In this document: one piece after another, positions 40,511 to 49,715 of the stretch | Layout: every line of letters starts with the position of its first letter | How positions within the stretch are numbered: position 1 is the first letter of the stretch | Source of the DNA: Verrucomicrobiota bacterium | Lineage (GTDB): Bacteria; Verrucomicrobiota; Verrucomicrobiia; CAIQCK01 | Assembly (NCBI GenBank): GCA_016235595.1 | Contig: JACRJX010000039.1 | Coordinates: forward strand, 124,001-188,000 | Direction of reading: 5' to 3' | DNA length: 64,000 nucleotides | Notes under the pieces: generated by a model | Told to the model about the DNA's origin: nothing | Seen by the model: the letters and a program-made list of their open reading frames with translations, nothing else | Database searches by the model: none | Made by a program: the position numbers and the translations under genes

Positions 40511-43078
40511 TTAGGCCCACTTTTCCCAGCGCCGTGGCGTTACGCGTCGGGCGTTGTGCAGACGCACGTGCGGCGTTTCCGTCATGGCGCCAGCACCCGC
40601 GATTTCCTCGGCAAGTTCTTCATTCAGCCGCGGCTGGTGACGGGGCGCTTGCTCGTGGGCGCCACCTCCGTTGGTTTCAGTCGCGGATTGGGGCAGGTTA
40701 TTCGTGTCAGAGGATGGACGATTCAATTCTCCCATGTGAACTCCATGATCGGCAAGTGTTTGCCGCAGTTGATCCCAGTTTGCTCGAAGCAGGTCCAGAT
40801 CGCCGCGCTCCACCCGGGCGCAAACGTTCACCCCGTCGCCGCCAAGGGTGAACTGAAGGTGAATCTCTGTATTGTCATCCGGCATGACCATGACCGCCAC
40901 ATTGTCCTGGTATAGCGACTTGAACTTGACCACACGATCCATGAGCTGATCCGCAAGCGACTCGACTGAAAATTGAGCAGACGCCGCGGTGGACGCTGTA
41001 TCAGGGGATGCACTTGCAGTCACGAATGTCAGTTGCTGGCGGCCAGCCTCGGGTTCATGTGTGACAAACAACCCACTGAGAACCGAGGGATCCAGCTTCT
41101 CTCCTATCCTGATCCCAAACGGCTCTCTCCGGTTATGCCCCACGAATCCAGATTCATTCTCAACCGGCAAGATGTTCTCATCTGGACCGGCAATTGTGTG
41201 CAAGTCGTTCGGTTTCTTCATCGCATCTCCAATAGGAGCAGCATCCATGCCACGCAAAGCATCTTCGCCAGCCATGCCCTTCTGTAGTGCCGTGACGTCA
41301 ACGATGACCGCACCTTGCGCCACAGGGGGTTGTCCACCAGTGGCGACCGGCAGGTCTTGACGAATTTGCAGTTTCGGGACATCAACGACGACCGCGCCCT
41401 GCGCCACAGAGGGTTGCTCGCCAATAGTGACCGGCAGGTCTTGACGAATCGATGCGAGCAAGTTCCCGACGGCAGGCAAATCCCACCGAAACCGGGAGTC
41501 TGCATTCATTCGCGCCGATTCAACCAGTTTCTCTGAACTGACTGCGGGTTGTTGCTGTGAACTCAGAGGTTGCTGTATCGACTCGGATTGAGAATCGGAA
41601 ATCGCGACTCCCTGCGTGAAGACTGCGCTTGCTTCAGCGACCATCGACTTCTTCAGACCAGCGGCTTGGTATTGGCTGACTCCCGGATTTTGGTCTTCCG
41701 CGAGCGTCGCCGGCCTATCAACCACGAGCGAGGCCAAATCCGGCGGAGTCTTCGCCGTCACAACATTTGCACCAAACGAAAACGCAGCCTCAACAGGAAC
41801 GGTTGGCAATGCGTCGACGTTTGACGAATCAAGCCCGGCCGATTCACCGTGCGGCGTTTGATCAATGCGGATTGGTTGTTGCGATGATGTCCATGCCCGC
41901 TGGGAATCCGCCGACGTGGGTATCTGATCCGGGTTGATCTCCGGCCTTGGCGCGGTTCTTTGAGCAACTGTGCCGTAGTTCACCCGACCATCGTTGCTAA
42001 CAGATTGAGGCGATGGCATTTGCACGGGATCAGACTTCGCACCAAGCTCAGGCTGCACGCTTTCTGGCATGACATTGGACAGGTCTGATTCATGGACGCC
42101 AACGAGGCGGCTCACTTCCGTTGAATCTGTGGCGCTTCCAGAAGTCGGCAGAGTCAGGAGAGGCGCTGACGATGACGGGACATGGGTGGAAACATCCACC
42201 ACCTCTTTTTGTCCATTGCATGCGGCTGGTGACCAGGGAATTGACTGCGAAGATTCGCCCCCTTGGCCCCATCGCGAGGCCGCTGGCGTCGCAGCCACAT
42301 CAGCCGATGTCGCTGAAGCGCAGGCAGAGGGCCGGGCGCTGATTTCACTGGAACATGTGCGTTCGCGCACCATCGCTGGATCCACAACTGCTGGATGAGT
42401 TTGGGAATTCTCTGCCGCCACAGCAATACTCTGACACATCAAAGATCCGGTCTCCGAACCTGCCCCCCCGTCCACGTCCGCACAGTCGTCGTCCGGGTCG
42501 GGCTGCAAACGAGAATCAGCGAGGATTTCTACGTCAGCCAACTCATCGCACTCCGCCACTTCACGCAAGCCGCGCTGATGCCGGACGGCGATCGTCTGAG
42601 GTGCGAGTTCCTCATCCAAGACCTCCTGCACCGCTTCGACAGGGTCCACGCCTTTCTCTGACCCTTTAACATCCTGTGGCTCGCCGGTGTCAGCCGATTC
42701 TCGACCGGCAGTATCCATGGCAAGCGGTCCTATCAAAGGACGCGTAAAGAAGAAGGTGCCTGTCTGGGGCGCCCGGTCATAAACCACAACCGGCACCGCT
42801 GTTTCAGACGACTCAGCAACAGTCACTTCGGCCGTCGTTTGTGCGAGACAGATGATGCTCACAGCAGCCTGCGAGCTTTCCGCAGAATCAGCCGCAATGC
42901 TGGCAGGCACCGGTTGCGCCGGTTTTGCTGGCGGCGGGTCGTTCGTCAGGAACGATCCCATGACGTCCGCGAACAACGGCTCCCCGGCCGTTTCGTCCAC
43001 TGTTTTCGCGGGCTGTGACGGTGATGACAGACAGACGGATGCAGCATCGCTGACTGTCGAAAAAATCGATGGCATCAT
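40511..43078 (-). CDS. fliK: Hook-length control protein FliK
   Basis: FliK measures hook length and triggers the FlhB switch. The 855-residue protein is mostly low complexity (S, A, V, P, Q), as expected for the ruler part. The conserved C-terminal domain (about 720-810) has SLADQLMDRVVKFKSLYQDNVAVMVMPDDNTEIHLQFTLGGDGVNVCARVERGDLDLLRANWDQLRQTLADHGVHMGEL. At 855 aa it is about twice the E. coli length. A near-perfect 28-residue tandem repeat near 545-600 (VTIGEQPSVAQGAVVVDV and VATGGQPPVAQGAVIVDV) lies in the ruler. The stop-start junctions are a one-base overlap with motE-like and 4 bases to flgD. Confidence 0.92.
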   Translation of the reverse strand: MMPSIFSTVSDAASVCLSSPSQPAKTVDETAGEPLFADVMGSFLTNDPPPAKPAQPVPASIAADSAESSQAAVSIICLAQTTAEVTVAESSETAVPVVVYDRAPQTGTFFFTRPLIGPLAMDTAGRESADTGEPQDVKGSEKGVDPVEAVQEVLDEELAPQTIAVRHQRGLREVAECDELADVEILADSRLQPDPDDDCADVDGGAGSETGSLMCQSIAVAAENSQTHPAVVDPAMVRERTCSSEISARPSACASATSADVAATPAASRWGQGGESSQSIPWSPAACNGQKEVVDVSTHVPSSSAPLLTLPTSGSATDSTEVSRLVGVHESDLSNVMPESVQPELGAKSDPVQMPSPQSVSNDGRVNYGTVAQRTAPRPEINPDQIPTSADSQRAWTSSQQPIRIDQTPHGESAGLDSSNVDALPTVPVEAAFSFGANVVTAKTPPDLASLVVDRPATLAEDQNPGVSQYQAAGLKKSMVAEASAVFTQGVAISDSQSESIQQPLSSQQQPAVSSEKLVESARMNADSRFRWDLPAVGNLLASIRQDLPVTIGEQPSVAQGAVVVDVPKLQIRQDLPVATGGQPPVAQGAVIVDVTALQKGMAGEDALRGMDAAPIGDAMKKPNDLHTIAGPDENILPVENESGFVGHNRREPFGIRIGEKLDPSVLSGLFVTHEPEAGRQQLTFVTASASPDTASTAASAQFSVESLADQLMDRVVKFKSLYQDNVAVMVMPDDNTEIHLQFTLGGDGVNVCARVERGDLDLLRANWDQLRQTLADHGVHMGELNRPSSDTNNLPQSATETNGGGAHEQAPRHQPRLNEELAEEIAGAGAMTETPHVRLHNARRVTPRRWEKWA
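41295..41450. repeat. 84-bp in-frame tandem repeat in fliK
   Basis: Two 84-bp units start at 41295 and 41379 with only a few mismatches; both contain GACCGGCAGGTCTTGACGAA. Each codes for 28 residues of the ruler part. Gain or loss of units would keep frame and change ruler length. Confidence 0.85.
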
Positions 43079-43683
43079 CAGGACTTGGGCTTGTCTGTCG
43101 GTTTGCGGTGAACCGCAACACGAAGCCGTTCGGAGATCAAAGCGACACGTCTGGCTTCGTCCTTGCCCTTTCTTGCCAGCGTCTCGAGAATCGGCGCCGT
43201 CTCCGCTTCCTTCATGAAAATCATGATTTTCACCACTTGCTCGTCACTAAGCTCTTTCAGAATGTTGACGGCACCTTCGGTTTCCATGGATGCGTAAACC
43301 TTGGCCAGCTTCTTGAGATTGAGGATTTCTTCCGCCTGCACTCGCACAATCTCAGTTTCAAACTCCTTTTGCATTTGCTGCACCCCTTGCATCACTTCCG
43401 CGACCTCCTGTCGCTCCAGTTGCAGACGGGTTTCCAAGTCGTTGAGATCCTTGTCCCGTTTGTCAAGGGCGCTCTTGGCGGCGCGAAGCTCCAGCACAAG
43501 CTGGTCCAGTTCCGGGTTTCTCGTATCCCAAGCGCTACTGGTCGTCTGCACGATTACAGGTTGAGACGAGAAGAAGTCCGGTATTGGCAGGTTTCGCGTC
43601 TTCCACACCGCCGTCGTGGTGATCGCATACAACAAAATCCCCATTGCGATGGCGACCCATTTGGATTGGATTATCTGGATCAT
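43078..43683 (-). CDS. MotE-like membrane coiled-coil protein
   Basis: A 201-residue protein with one N-terminal membrane segment (about 9-27, WVAIAMGILLYAITTTAVW), a long coiled coil (about 57-125, rich in E, K, L, Q), and a C-terminal helical domain (ILNLKKLAKVYASMETEGAVNILKELSDEQVVKIMIFMKEAETAPILETLARKGKDEARRVALISERL). The C-terminal part matches the MgtE N-terminal-like domain of MotE/FlbB-type proteins, which help stator MotB bind the wall or assemble the motor. It lies between fliJ and fliK, as such genes do in other phyla. The name is by domain layout and position only. Confidence 0.75.
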   Translation of the reverse strand: MIQIIQSKWVAIAMGILLYAITTTAVWKTRNLPIPDFFSSQPVIVQTTSSAWDTRNPELDQLVLELRAAKSALDKRDKDLNDLETRLQLERQEVAEVMQGVQQMQKEFETEIVRVQAEEILNLKKLAKVYASMETEGAVNILKELSDEQVVKIMIFMKEAETAPILETLARKGKDEARRVALISERLRVAVHRKPTDKPKS

Positions 43684-43684
43684 G

Positions 43685-44161
43685 TCAGTTCCTCAGTAGT
43701 TCGTCGTTCATGTTGCACAGCGCCGGGGTTAGAAAACGCCGGTTGGCCATTTCATCGAGCTGCATCTGTTCTTCGCGCATCAATTCCCGGTCGTAGCGCT
43801 CACGCTGCCGGACCAGCAGCTTGTCCACGGCCTCGCGCGCCTGCCGTGCCAGAAGGAGCTTGAACCATCGCTGCTTACAGACACGTTGAGCCTGTTCAAC
43901 GGTCCGCGCGCTGACACGTTTGCACTCCTCGAGCCAGCTGCAATACCCCTGCAACTGGGCAACGTAAGCCATCGGCGCGTTGTCCATCAGGTGTTCACGG
44001 AACAGGGCCCAACTGGCTTCGCAGTCTGCATTCACTTCCTCCAATCTGCGGACTGCCTCCTGGTGTTCAGCCACCGCCTCCCCGTATTGTTGCAGCGCAT
44101 GCTTCTCTTGCCGTTGACGCAATCGCTGCAGGGCTTCGAGTGTGAAACGGAACTGTTTCAT
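43685..44161 (-). CDS. fliJ: Flagellar export protein FliJ
   Basis: FliJ is the coiled-coil central stalk of the FliI ATPase. ATG 44161 (MKQFRFTLEALQRLRQRQEKHALQQYGEAVAEHQEAVRRLEEV) with GGAGGA seven bases upstream gives 158 aa, the usual length; the longer frame to 44254 overlaps fliI and is rejected. The whole protein is predicted helix with charged heptads. The start overlaps the fliI stop by 4 bases. Confidence 0.92.
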   Translation of the reverse strand: MKQFRFTLEALQRLRQRQEKHALQQYGEAVAEHQEAVRRLEEVNADCEASWALFREHLMDNAPMAYVAQLQGYCSWLEECKRVSARTVEQAQRVCKQRWFKLLLARQAREAVDKLLVRQRERYDRELMREEQMQLDEMANRRFLTPALCNMNDELLRN

Positions 44162-45564
44162 GGGATTCCTCCATTTTTCACTGGTTTCACGGATTCGGCT
44201 GACGCCCGGCGCTGTGGGGCCGGCGGAGCCAGAATTTCTGTCAATCGCGACCAACTTTGGGGCGCTGTCATTCCCTGATCCACGGGTTGCCGCAAGAACT
44301 GTCGGAGTGGCTCGTGGAGTCGAAGGGCTTCATCAATCACCGGATTGCTGCCGGCTGGGTACGCGCCGATGTTGATGAGGTCCTGGTTCTTGCGGTAGAT
44401 CGCCAGGTGCTCGCGGGCGCGCGCCGCAGTTTCCAGTTGTGCCGGAGTCAACAAGTCGCGCACCAGCCGGCTCACGCTCTCCAGCACTTCGATCGCGGGA
44501 TAGTGGTTTTGCGTTGCCAGTTCGCGGCTCAGCACCAGATGGCCGTCGAGAATCGAACGAACGGAATCCGCAATCGGGTCGTTCATATCATCGGCCTCAA
44601 CCAGCACGGTGAAGAAACCCGTGATTGAGCCGGTTTCGCCCATGCCGGCGCGCTCAAGCAATTGCGGCAGGAGTGAGAACACCGATGGTGTGTAACCGCG
44701 GGTGGTCGGGGGTTCACCCACCGCCAAACCGATCTCACGCTGGGCCATGGCAAATCGCGTCACCGAGTCCATCATCAACAACACATTCTTCCCGGTGTCG
44801 CGGAAGTGTTCGGCAATCGCCATCGCTAGAAACGCGCCTTTCAAGCGCGCCAGCGCCGGCTGGTTTGACGTGGCCACCACCACCACTGATTTGCGGCAGC
44901 CTTCTTTGCCGAGGTCGTTCTCCAGAAACTCGCGCACCTCACGACCCCGCTCGCCAATGAGCGCGATCACGTTGACATCCGCCTCCCCTTCGCGCGCAAC
45001 CATGCCCCGCAGCGTGGACTTGCCCACGCCGCAGCCGGCACAAATTCCCAAACGCTGACCACGCCCGCAGGGAACGAACGTGTCAATCGCCTTGATCCCG
45101 GTCTCGAACGTTTGCTCAATCCGTTGCCGCTTCAGCGGATGCGGCGGCATCAGGTTGCCGCTGACATAATCATCCGCCTCAATCGGGCCTTGTCCGTCAA
45201 TGGGATGCCCCAAGCCGTCAATCACACGCCCCATCAGCGCCTCGCCGACAGGCACCCGCAGGGGCGCGCCGGTGGCGATGACTTCACTGCCGGGATGAAT
45301 CCCGCGCACCTCGCCCAGAGGCATGAGCAGCAAGTTGTGATTGCGAAACCCCACGACCTCAGCCAATGTGGTGCCGTCGTTGCGCAACGAGTCAATGCGA
45401 CACAACTCGCCCAAAGCCGCGGGCGGTCCTTGTGACTCAATCACCAACCCAATCAACTGCTCCACGCGTCCCCGGGTTTCCAACACACACGCCTGCCTTG
45501 TCCGGCTAAGCATCTGGCTCAATCGGGAATTGCGCGGCTCAACATTGGGAAGCGATTGAATCAT
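44158..45564 (-). CDS. fliI: Flagellum-specific ATPase FliI
   Basis: FliI powers substrate loading at the export gate. ATG 45564 overlaps the fliH stop by 4 bases and gives 468 aa. The N-terminal beta part is followed by GHPIDGQGPI, Walker A GICAGCGVGKSTLRGMVA (about 167-184), IALIGERGREVREFL, Walker B NVLLMMDSVTRFAMAQRE and the DEHREGYTP-type switch GEPPTTRGYTPSVFSLLPQLLERAG. All catalytic residues are present. The Walker A has C instead of the common S (AGCGVGKS), a minor change. Confidence 0.97.
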   Translation of the reverse strand: MIQSLPNVEPRNSRLSQMLSRTRQACVLETRGRVEQLIGLVIESQGPPAALGELCRIDSLRNDGTTLAEVVGFRNHNLLLMPLGEVRGIHPGSEVIATGAPLRVPVGEALMGRVIDGLGHPIDGQGPIEADDYVSGNLMPPHPLKRQRIEQTFETGIKAIDTFVPCGRGQRLGICAGCGVGKSTLRGMVAREGEADVNVIALIGERGREVREFLENDLGKEGCRKSVVVVATSNQPALARLKGAFLAMAIAEHFRDTGKNVLLMMDSVTRFAMAQREIGLAVGEPPTTRGYTPSVFSLLPQLLERAGMGETGSITGFFTVLVEADDMNDPIADSVRSILDGHLVLSRELATQNHYPAIEVLESVSRLVRDLLTPAQLETAARAREHLAIYRKNQDLINIGAYPAGSNPVIDEALRLHEPLRQFLRQPVDQGMTAPQSWSRLTEILAPPAPQRRASAESVKPVKNGGIP

Positions 45565-46145
45565 GATAGCAGTGTTTTCTTCAGATTCTCCAACTTCGTC
45601 TCGCGGCAACCGTTGATGACGCCAAATCGCGTGTGCACCAGACAGCCGCCGGGGCTGACTTGCGAAGAGCCGCGGAAGCACATGTGCCGTGCGCCGCCTT
45701 GAGAGTCGAGCATCGGCGAATGATGCTTTTCCAGCAGCGCCAGATCGTCGGGGTGCAAATCGATGGAAAACTCGGTTGCCTCCTCAACCTGTTCGAGAGC
45801 TTCGCGCACGGTCGCCTCGATCATTTCAGCCGACACGGGAATGCCACATACAAGTTTTTGCGCGGCCTCCAACGCGAGCGCGATCAAGGCGTTCTCGCTG
45901 TCGCGGATGACTTGCGGAATCGCCTGCTGGAGCGATGCCAGCACGCCCTGCTGGAGTTGGTTGAGTTCCGCGCGCTGCTGCATCAATTGCTCACTCAAGG
46001 CCCGTTCGCCTTCCTGACGGCCGCGCACGTAGGCCGCACGCTCGCGTTCGCGAAACCGTGCCTCGGTTTCAGAAGAACAGGCCGTTTGCAGGCTGACGTC
46101 GCGCAACGACTGTTGAAGTTGAATTTTATCGTGCCAGGAGTTCAC
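45561..46145 (-). CDS. fliH: Flagellar assembly protein FliH
   Basis: FliH is the stator-like regulator of FliI. A GTG at 46145 with GAGGA 9 bases upstream gives 194 aa and overlaps the fliG stop by 20 bases; the longer ATG at 46238 would overlap fliG by 113 bases. The first half is a charged coiled coil (RERERAAYVRGRQEGERALSEQLMQQRAELNQLQQGVLASL). The second half has LALEAAQKLVCGIPVS, the E-rich hinge and IDLHPDDLALLEKH, then SPGGCLVHTRFGVINGCRETKLENLKK, the family C-terminal pattern. It precedes fliI with a 4-base overlap. Confidence 0.85.
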   Translation of the reverse strand: MNSWHDKIQLQQSLRDVSLQTACSSETEARFRERERAAYVRGRQEGERALSEQLMQQRAELNQLQQGVLASLQQAIPQVIRDSENALIALALEAAQKLVCGIPVSAEMIEATVREALEQVEEATEFSIDLHPDDLALLEKHHSPMLDSQGGARHMCFRGSSQVSPGGCLVHTRFGVINGCRETKLENLKKTLLS

Positions 46146-47196
46146 GTCGGTTTTCCTCGCGGGCTTCGCCCAGTTCGATCTGGCCGGCGGACTCGAGCCG
46201 GCGCACGATTTCAATGATGGTGTTTTGGGCGGCCTCAATGTCGCGCAACTTGACCGGCCCCATGTAGGTCACCTCTTCCATGACCGCCTCGGCGGCGCGT
46301 TTGGAAATACCGCTCATCAAGGTCTTGCGGACGTTGTCGCTGGCAGTCTTGAGCGCAACAGCCAGTTGCCGCATGTCCACTTCGCGCATGATTCGCTGCA
46401 ACGTGGTTGAATCAAGCGAGGCCAGGTCTTCAAAGGTGAACATTTTCTGCTGAATGGCCTGACTCAACTCCGGCTTGCGCTCCTCCAACGAGACGAGGAT
46501 GGACTTGCTCAGGTTTTTGTCCATGGCATTGAGCAATGCGGCGGCTGCGCGCACGCCACCGGTCTGGTTCAAGGCGCGCGTGGGTTTTACGCCGACTTTC
46601 TCGGCCAGCAGGGTTGCCAGTCGCTCCACCACTTCGATGGGCATCGGCGTGATGTTGGCCAGCCGCTCGATGATTTGTTCGCGCATATCCGGGCGCATTT
46701 GAAACAACACTTCCGATGCTTTGTCCGGACTGAGGTAGCTGACGATCAGCGCGATGGTCTGGGGTTGTTCGTTGCGGACGAGGTTGAACAATTGGCGCGG
46801 GTCCATCTCGATGACCTGTTGCATCACGGACACCGAGGTGGAGGTGGTGGCCGTGGGTGACACGCGGTTCATGATGTCCGATGCCTTGAACATGCCGATG
46901 GACTTCTCGAGCACATCGTGGACGTAATCCATCCCACCGCGCAGCGCGGTAGCAGCATGGATGGCCACATTGGAAAACTCGCGCAAGATTTCCTCCTGCA
47001 ACTCCTGGCTGATCATGGGGAGCTTGGCCATCTGCGTGGCGAGGGTTTCGACCTCCTGCTCATCGAAGTCGCGCAACATTTTCGCGGCGTTCTCGGGCCC
47101 CATCATGATCAACAGCGCCGCCAGTTTCTGGTGAGGCGTCATGTTGGTGATGCTGGTCAGTTCAGCAGCGCGGGCGGAATCAGTTGCAGCGCTCAT
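46126..47196 (-). CDS. fliG: Flagellar switch protein FliG
   Basis: FliG converts stator movement to torque. The N-terminal domain (LTSITNMTPHQKLAALLIMMGPENAAKMLRDFDEQEVETLATQMAKL) binds FliF. The middle EHPQ-type region here reads RNEQPQTIALIVSYLSPDKASEVL, and the C-terminal domain contains the charged torque helix region around MREVDMRQLAVALKTASDNVRKTLMSGISKRAAEAVMEEVTYMGPVKLRDIEAAQ. At 356 aa it is slightly longer than E. coli FliG (331). It follows fliF by 6 bases. Confidence 0.97.
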   Translation of the reverse strand: MSAATDSARAAELTSITNMTPHQKLAALLIMMGPENAAKMLRDFDEQEVETLATQMAKLPMISQELQEEILREFSNVAIHAATALRGGMDYVHDVLEKSIGMFKASDIMNRVSPTATTSTSVSVMQQVIEMDPRQLFNLVRNEQPQTIALIVSYLSPDKASEVLFQMRPDMREQIIERLANITPMPIEVVERLATLLAEKVGVKPTRALNQTGGVRAAAALLNAMDKNLSKSILVSLEERKPELSQAIQQKMFTFEDLASLDSTTLQRIMREVDMRQLAVALKTASDNVRKTLMSGISKRAAEAVMEEVTYMGPVKLRDIEAAQNTIIEIVRRLESAGQIELGEAREENRRELLAR

Positions 47197-47202
47197 GATG
47201 CG

Positions 47203-48855
47203 TTATTCGGAATTGCGTGTGCTGCGGCTCAGCCAGCCGCGAACAGACTGTGTCAAGTTGTGCGGGTTTTCCCGCACCAATTGGTTGATCACTTCAATAC
47301 TGACTACGGGCGCTTCGGCTGGCAGGGGCCAATCCGCCGATGTGCCATGATTTCCCTTGCCATTACCGTTGCCGTTGCCATTGCCGGACTTGCCATTCGA
47401 ACTATGCCGGCCAAGCGGGACACCAATGGGGATGCTCTCCACAGTTGTCCGTTTGAACCCGCGCCAGAAGAACATCAACGCGACCAGCGCAAGGCCCATG
47501 TAGAGCGCGCCCTTGCCGGTTTCCCACCAGAACTCTTGCTTTTGTTGCGAGTCCAGTTGCTGTGACAGCTCGATACCCAGTTGGTCATTGAACGGCATTT
47601 CCTCAAGCGTGATATCGCCTTTGTTCGTAGTATCGCCGCTGGCATTCAGACCGAGCGCGCCTTGGACGATGCGTCGCAGTTTTTCCAGTTCCTCCTTTGG
47701 ACGCGGCGCGACTTTGCGTTCGGCGCCGGCGCCTTCCATTTTTGCCGCCACAAACACTGCCGCTGAGAGTCGTGTGAGATTGCCAGCGCCTTGGACGACG
47801 CTGCTGACGGTCTTGTTGATCTCGTATTGCGTGTCGGTGGTCTTCTTCTTGGTCGTGTTCTTGCCAAGGGAATTGGCGCTGATCGCGTAGGCGGTGTTGG
47901 TGTCCGTCGTGCCATTGGTGGTGACGCCAGGCACACCACCGGAGCCGCCGTTAGTCATGTCGGTGGTCTCGTCGGTCAGCGTCGTGATACGGGGCACCTG
48001 GCCATCCGGGTCGAATTTCTCTTCTGTGCGCGTCGTGGTATCCAGATTGATTTCGGCGGCGACCCGCACGACGGCCTGGCCGGGGCCAAGCACTCGCTCC
48101 AACATGCTCTCGGCCTTTTTGGCAAGGTATAGTTCGAGATTGCGGCGCATTTCGAGTTGTGCTGATGCAACGCCTGATAGCGAGTCGGTGTCGGCGTCAG
48201 CGGAAAGGACGTTGCCCCGATGATCGACAACGCTCACGTGATTCGGTTTCAACCCTTCTACTGAATTAGCCACGAGGAATCGGATGGAGTTGACCGCCGC
48301 GGGCGCCAAAGCGTCCAGACTCCTGAGTTTGACGAAGACGGACGCCGTGGGTGGCTTCTGGTTGTCGGTCAGCAACCGGTTTTCGGGCAACACGATCATC
48401 ACCCGCGCGGTCTCGACCTGTTCCAGTTGGCCGATGGTGCGGGAGAGTTCGCCCTGCACCGCGCGAAGGTAATTGGCACGCTGGACGAAGTCGGAGATGC
48501 CAAAGTTGGGCTTGTCAAAAATCTCGAAGCCGACTCCGCCATTCTGCGGAATGCCGCGCGAGGCAAGTTGCATGCGACTGACATGAACTTTGTCGGCGGA
48601 CACGTAGATCGAGCCTTGGCCGGTCCGGTAAGATATTTTGGCGCCATCGAGGTAGGCAATGACCTTCGCAGCTTCTGCGTCGTCGAGTTTGCCGTAAAGC
48701 AGAGCGTATTCGGCCCTGTTGGACCAGACGGCCAGCGATGCCAAGCCAGCCAGCAACACTCCGCCGGTCAGAACCACGCTGATGCGCTGGTTGATACCAA
48801 GCAGTTTCCAAATGTCTGCCAGTTGCTTGAGCAATTGGGCAAGTTTCTGGTTCAT
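47203..48855 (-). CDS. fliF: Flagellar MS-ring protein FliF
   Basis: FliF forms the inner-membrane MS ring. Two membrane helices are seen (about 22-43 and 445-463). The ring domains include GKLDDAEAAKVIAYLDGAKISYR, SRGIPQNGGVGFEIFDKPNFGISDFVQRANYLRAVQGELSRTIGQLEQVETARVMIVLPE and VVDHRGNVLS. The C-terminal FliG-binding tail is VVSIEVINQLVRENPHNLTQSVRGWL. At 550 aa it has normal length. A G, N, K-rich repeat (GNGNGNGKG) sits in the linker before the tail. Confidence 0.97.
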   Translation of the reverse strand: MNQKLAQLLKQLADIWKLLGINQRISVVLTGGVLLAGLASLAVWSNRAEYALLYGKLDDAEAAKVIAYLDGAKISYRTGQGSIYVSADKVHVSRMQLASRGIPQNGGVGFEIFDKPNFGISDFVQRANYLRAVQGELSRTIGQLEQVETARVMIVLPENRLLTDNQKPPTASVFVKLRSLDALAPAAVNSIRFLVANSVEGLKPNHVSVVDHRGNVLSADADTDSLSGVASAQLEMRRNLELYLAKKAESMLERVLGPGQAVVRVAAEINLDTTTRTEEKFDPDGQVPRITTLTDETTDMTNGGSGGVPGVTTNGTTDTNTAYAISANSLGKNTTKKKTTDTQYEINKTVSSVVQGAGNLTRLSAAVFVAAKMEGAGAERKVAPRPKEELEKLRRIVQGALGLNASGDTTNKGDITLEEMPFNDQLGIELSQQLDSQQKQEFWWETGKGALYMGLALVALMFFWRGFKRTTVESIPIGVPLGRHSSNGKSGNGNGNGNGKGNHGTSADWPLPAEAPVVSIEVINQLVRENPHNLTQSVRGWLSRSTRNSE

Positions 48856-48874
48856 GAGTTATGCCTAGCGGGGT

Positions 48875-49258
48875 TCAAACCTGCATTCGCATCAGTTCCT
48901 GATATGACTCCAACAGTTTGTTGCGGACTTCGACCATGAGTTGGAACGAAATCGATGCTTCTTCCATTGCAACCATCGTCTGGTGTAGCGGCACATTTTG
49001 GCCGCTGAGCAACGCGTTGACCGAATCGCCGGCGACATGTTGCTTGGTGTCTACCTCGCGCACCATCTGCGACAACACGTCGGAGAATGCCCCTGTCGAC
49101 GCTGCCGTCGGCTGTGTCCCCTGACCGGAGGCGATGGACGACAGTTCCAACACGTCGGAGCCGGAAATTTTGGGTGCGCCGGCCGTGAGCGCCGGCGTCT
49201 TCATCACCTGCGGCAGACCGCTGGCTTGGTAACTGTTGATGGCGGCGAGGACGTTCAT
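48875..49258 (-). CDS. fliE: Flagellar hook-basal body protein FliE
   Basis: FliE links MS ring and rod. The 127-residue protein has a variable first half and the conserved C-terminus (FSDVLSQMVREVDTKQHVAGDSVNALLSGQNVPLHQTMVAMEEASISFQLMVEVRNKLLESYQELMRMQV), which is diagnostic. It lies between flgC (13-base gap) and fliF (19-base gap). Confidence 0.97.
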   Translation of the reverse strand: MNVLAAINSYQASGLPQVMKTPALTAGAPKISGSDVLELSSIASGQGTQPTAASTGAFSDVLSQMVREVDTKQHVAGDSVNALLSGQNVPLHQTMVAMEEASISFQLMVEVRNKLLESYQELMRMQV

Positions 49259-49271
49259 GTAGGTTCACGCG

Positions 49272-49706
49272 TCAGTGCTTTGAAATTGCAAGTGTTTGCA
49301 GCGCCATCTGGCGCGCGTTCTTGATGACCGCGAGATTTGCCTCGTAGGTCCGCGACGAAGTGATCAGGTCTGCCATTTCCTCGTGAATGTTGACATTGGG
49401 CATCTTCACCATGCCATTGGCGTCTGCATCGGGGTGGCCCGGAATGAACGTCGTCCGTGCGGGCCGCGTGTCGGGCAGCACGCGCGCCACCTTCACAGAT
49501 TGCGGCGACACTCCCGCCGACCCAGAGCCGGACAGGCGTTGCTGCAACACCGTTTCAAAAACCACCTGCTGTCGCTGATATGGCAGACCATTGGGACCGC
49601 GTGTGGTGCTCGCGTTGGCAATGTTCTGGGAGACAACCTCCATCCGAATCCGTTCAGCATTCAGCGCGGCAGCCGTGCCTGAAATACCGGGGATGAAATC
49701 AATCAT
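49272..49706 (-). CDS. flgC: Proximal rod protein FlgC
   Basis: FlgC is a proximal rod subunit. It begins MIDFIPGISGTAAALNAERIRMEVVSQNIANASTTRGPNGLPYQRQQVVFE and ends NVNIHEEMADLITSSRTYEANLAVIKNARQMALQTLAI, the family pattern. At 144 aa it has normal length. It follows flgB by 9 bases. Confidence 0.97.
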   Translation of the reverse strand: MIDFIPGISGTAAALNAERIRMEVVSQNIANASTTRGPNGLPYQRQQVVFETVLQQRLSGSGSAGVSPQSVKVARVLPDTRPARTTFIPGHPDADANGMVKMPNVNIHEEMADLITSSRTYEANLAVIKNARQMALQTLAISKH

Positions 49707-49715
49707 GGTTCAAAA

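Noticed and set aside
45561..46238. Longer fliH starting at 46238
   Set aside because: Would overlap fliG by 113 bases; GTG 46145 has a good ribosome site.
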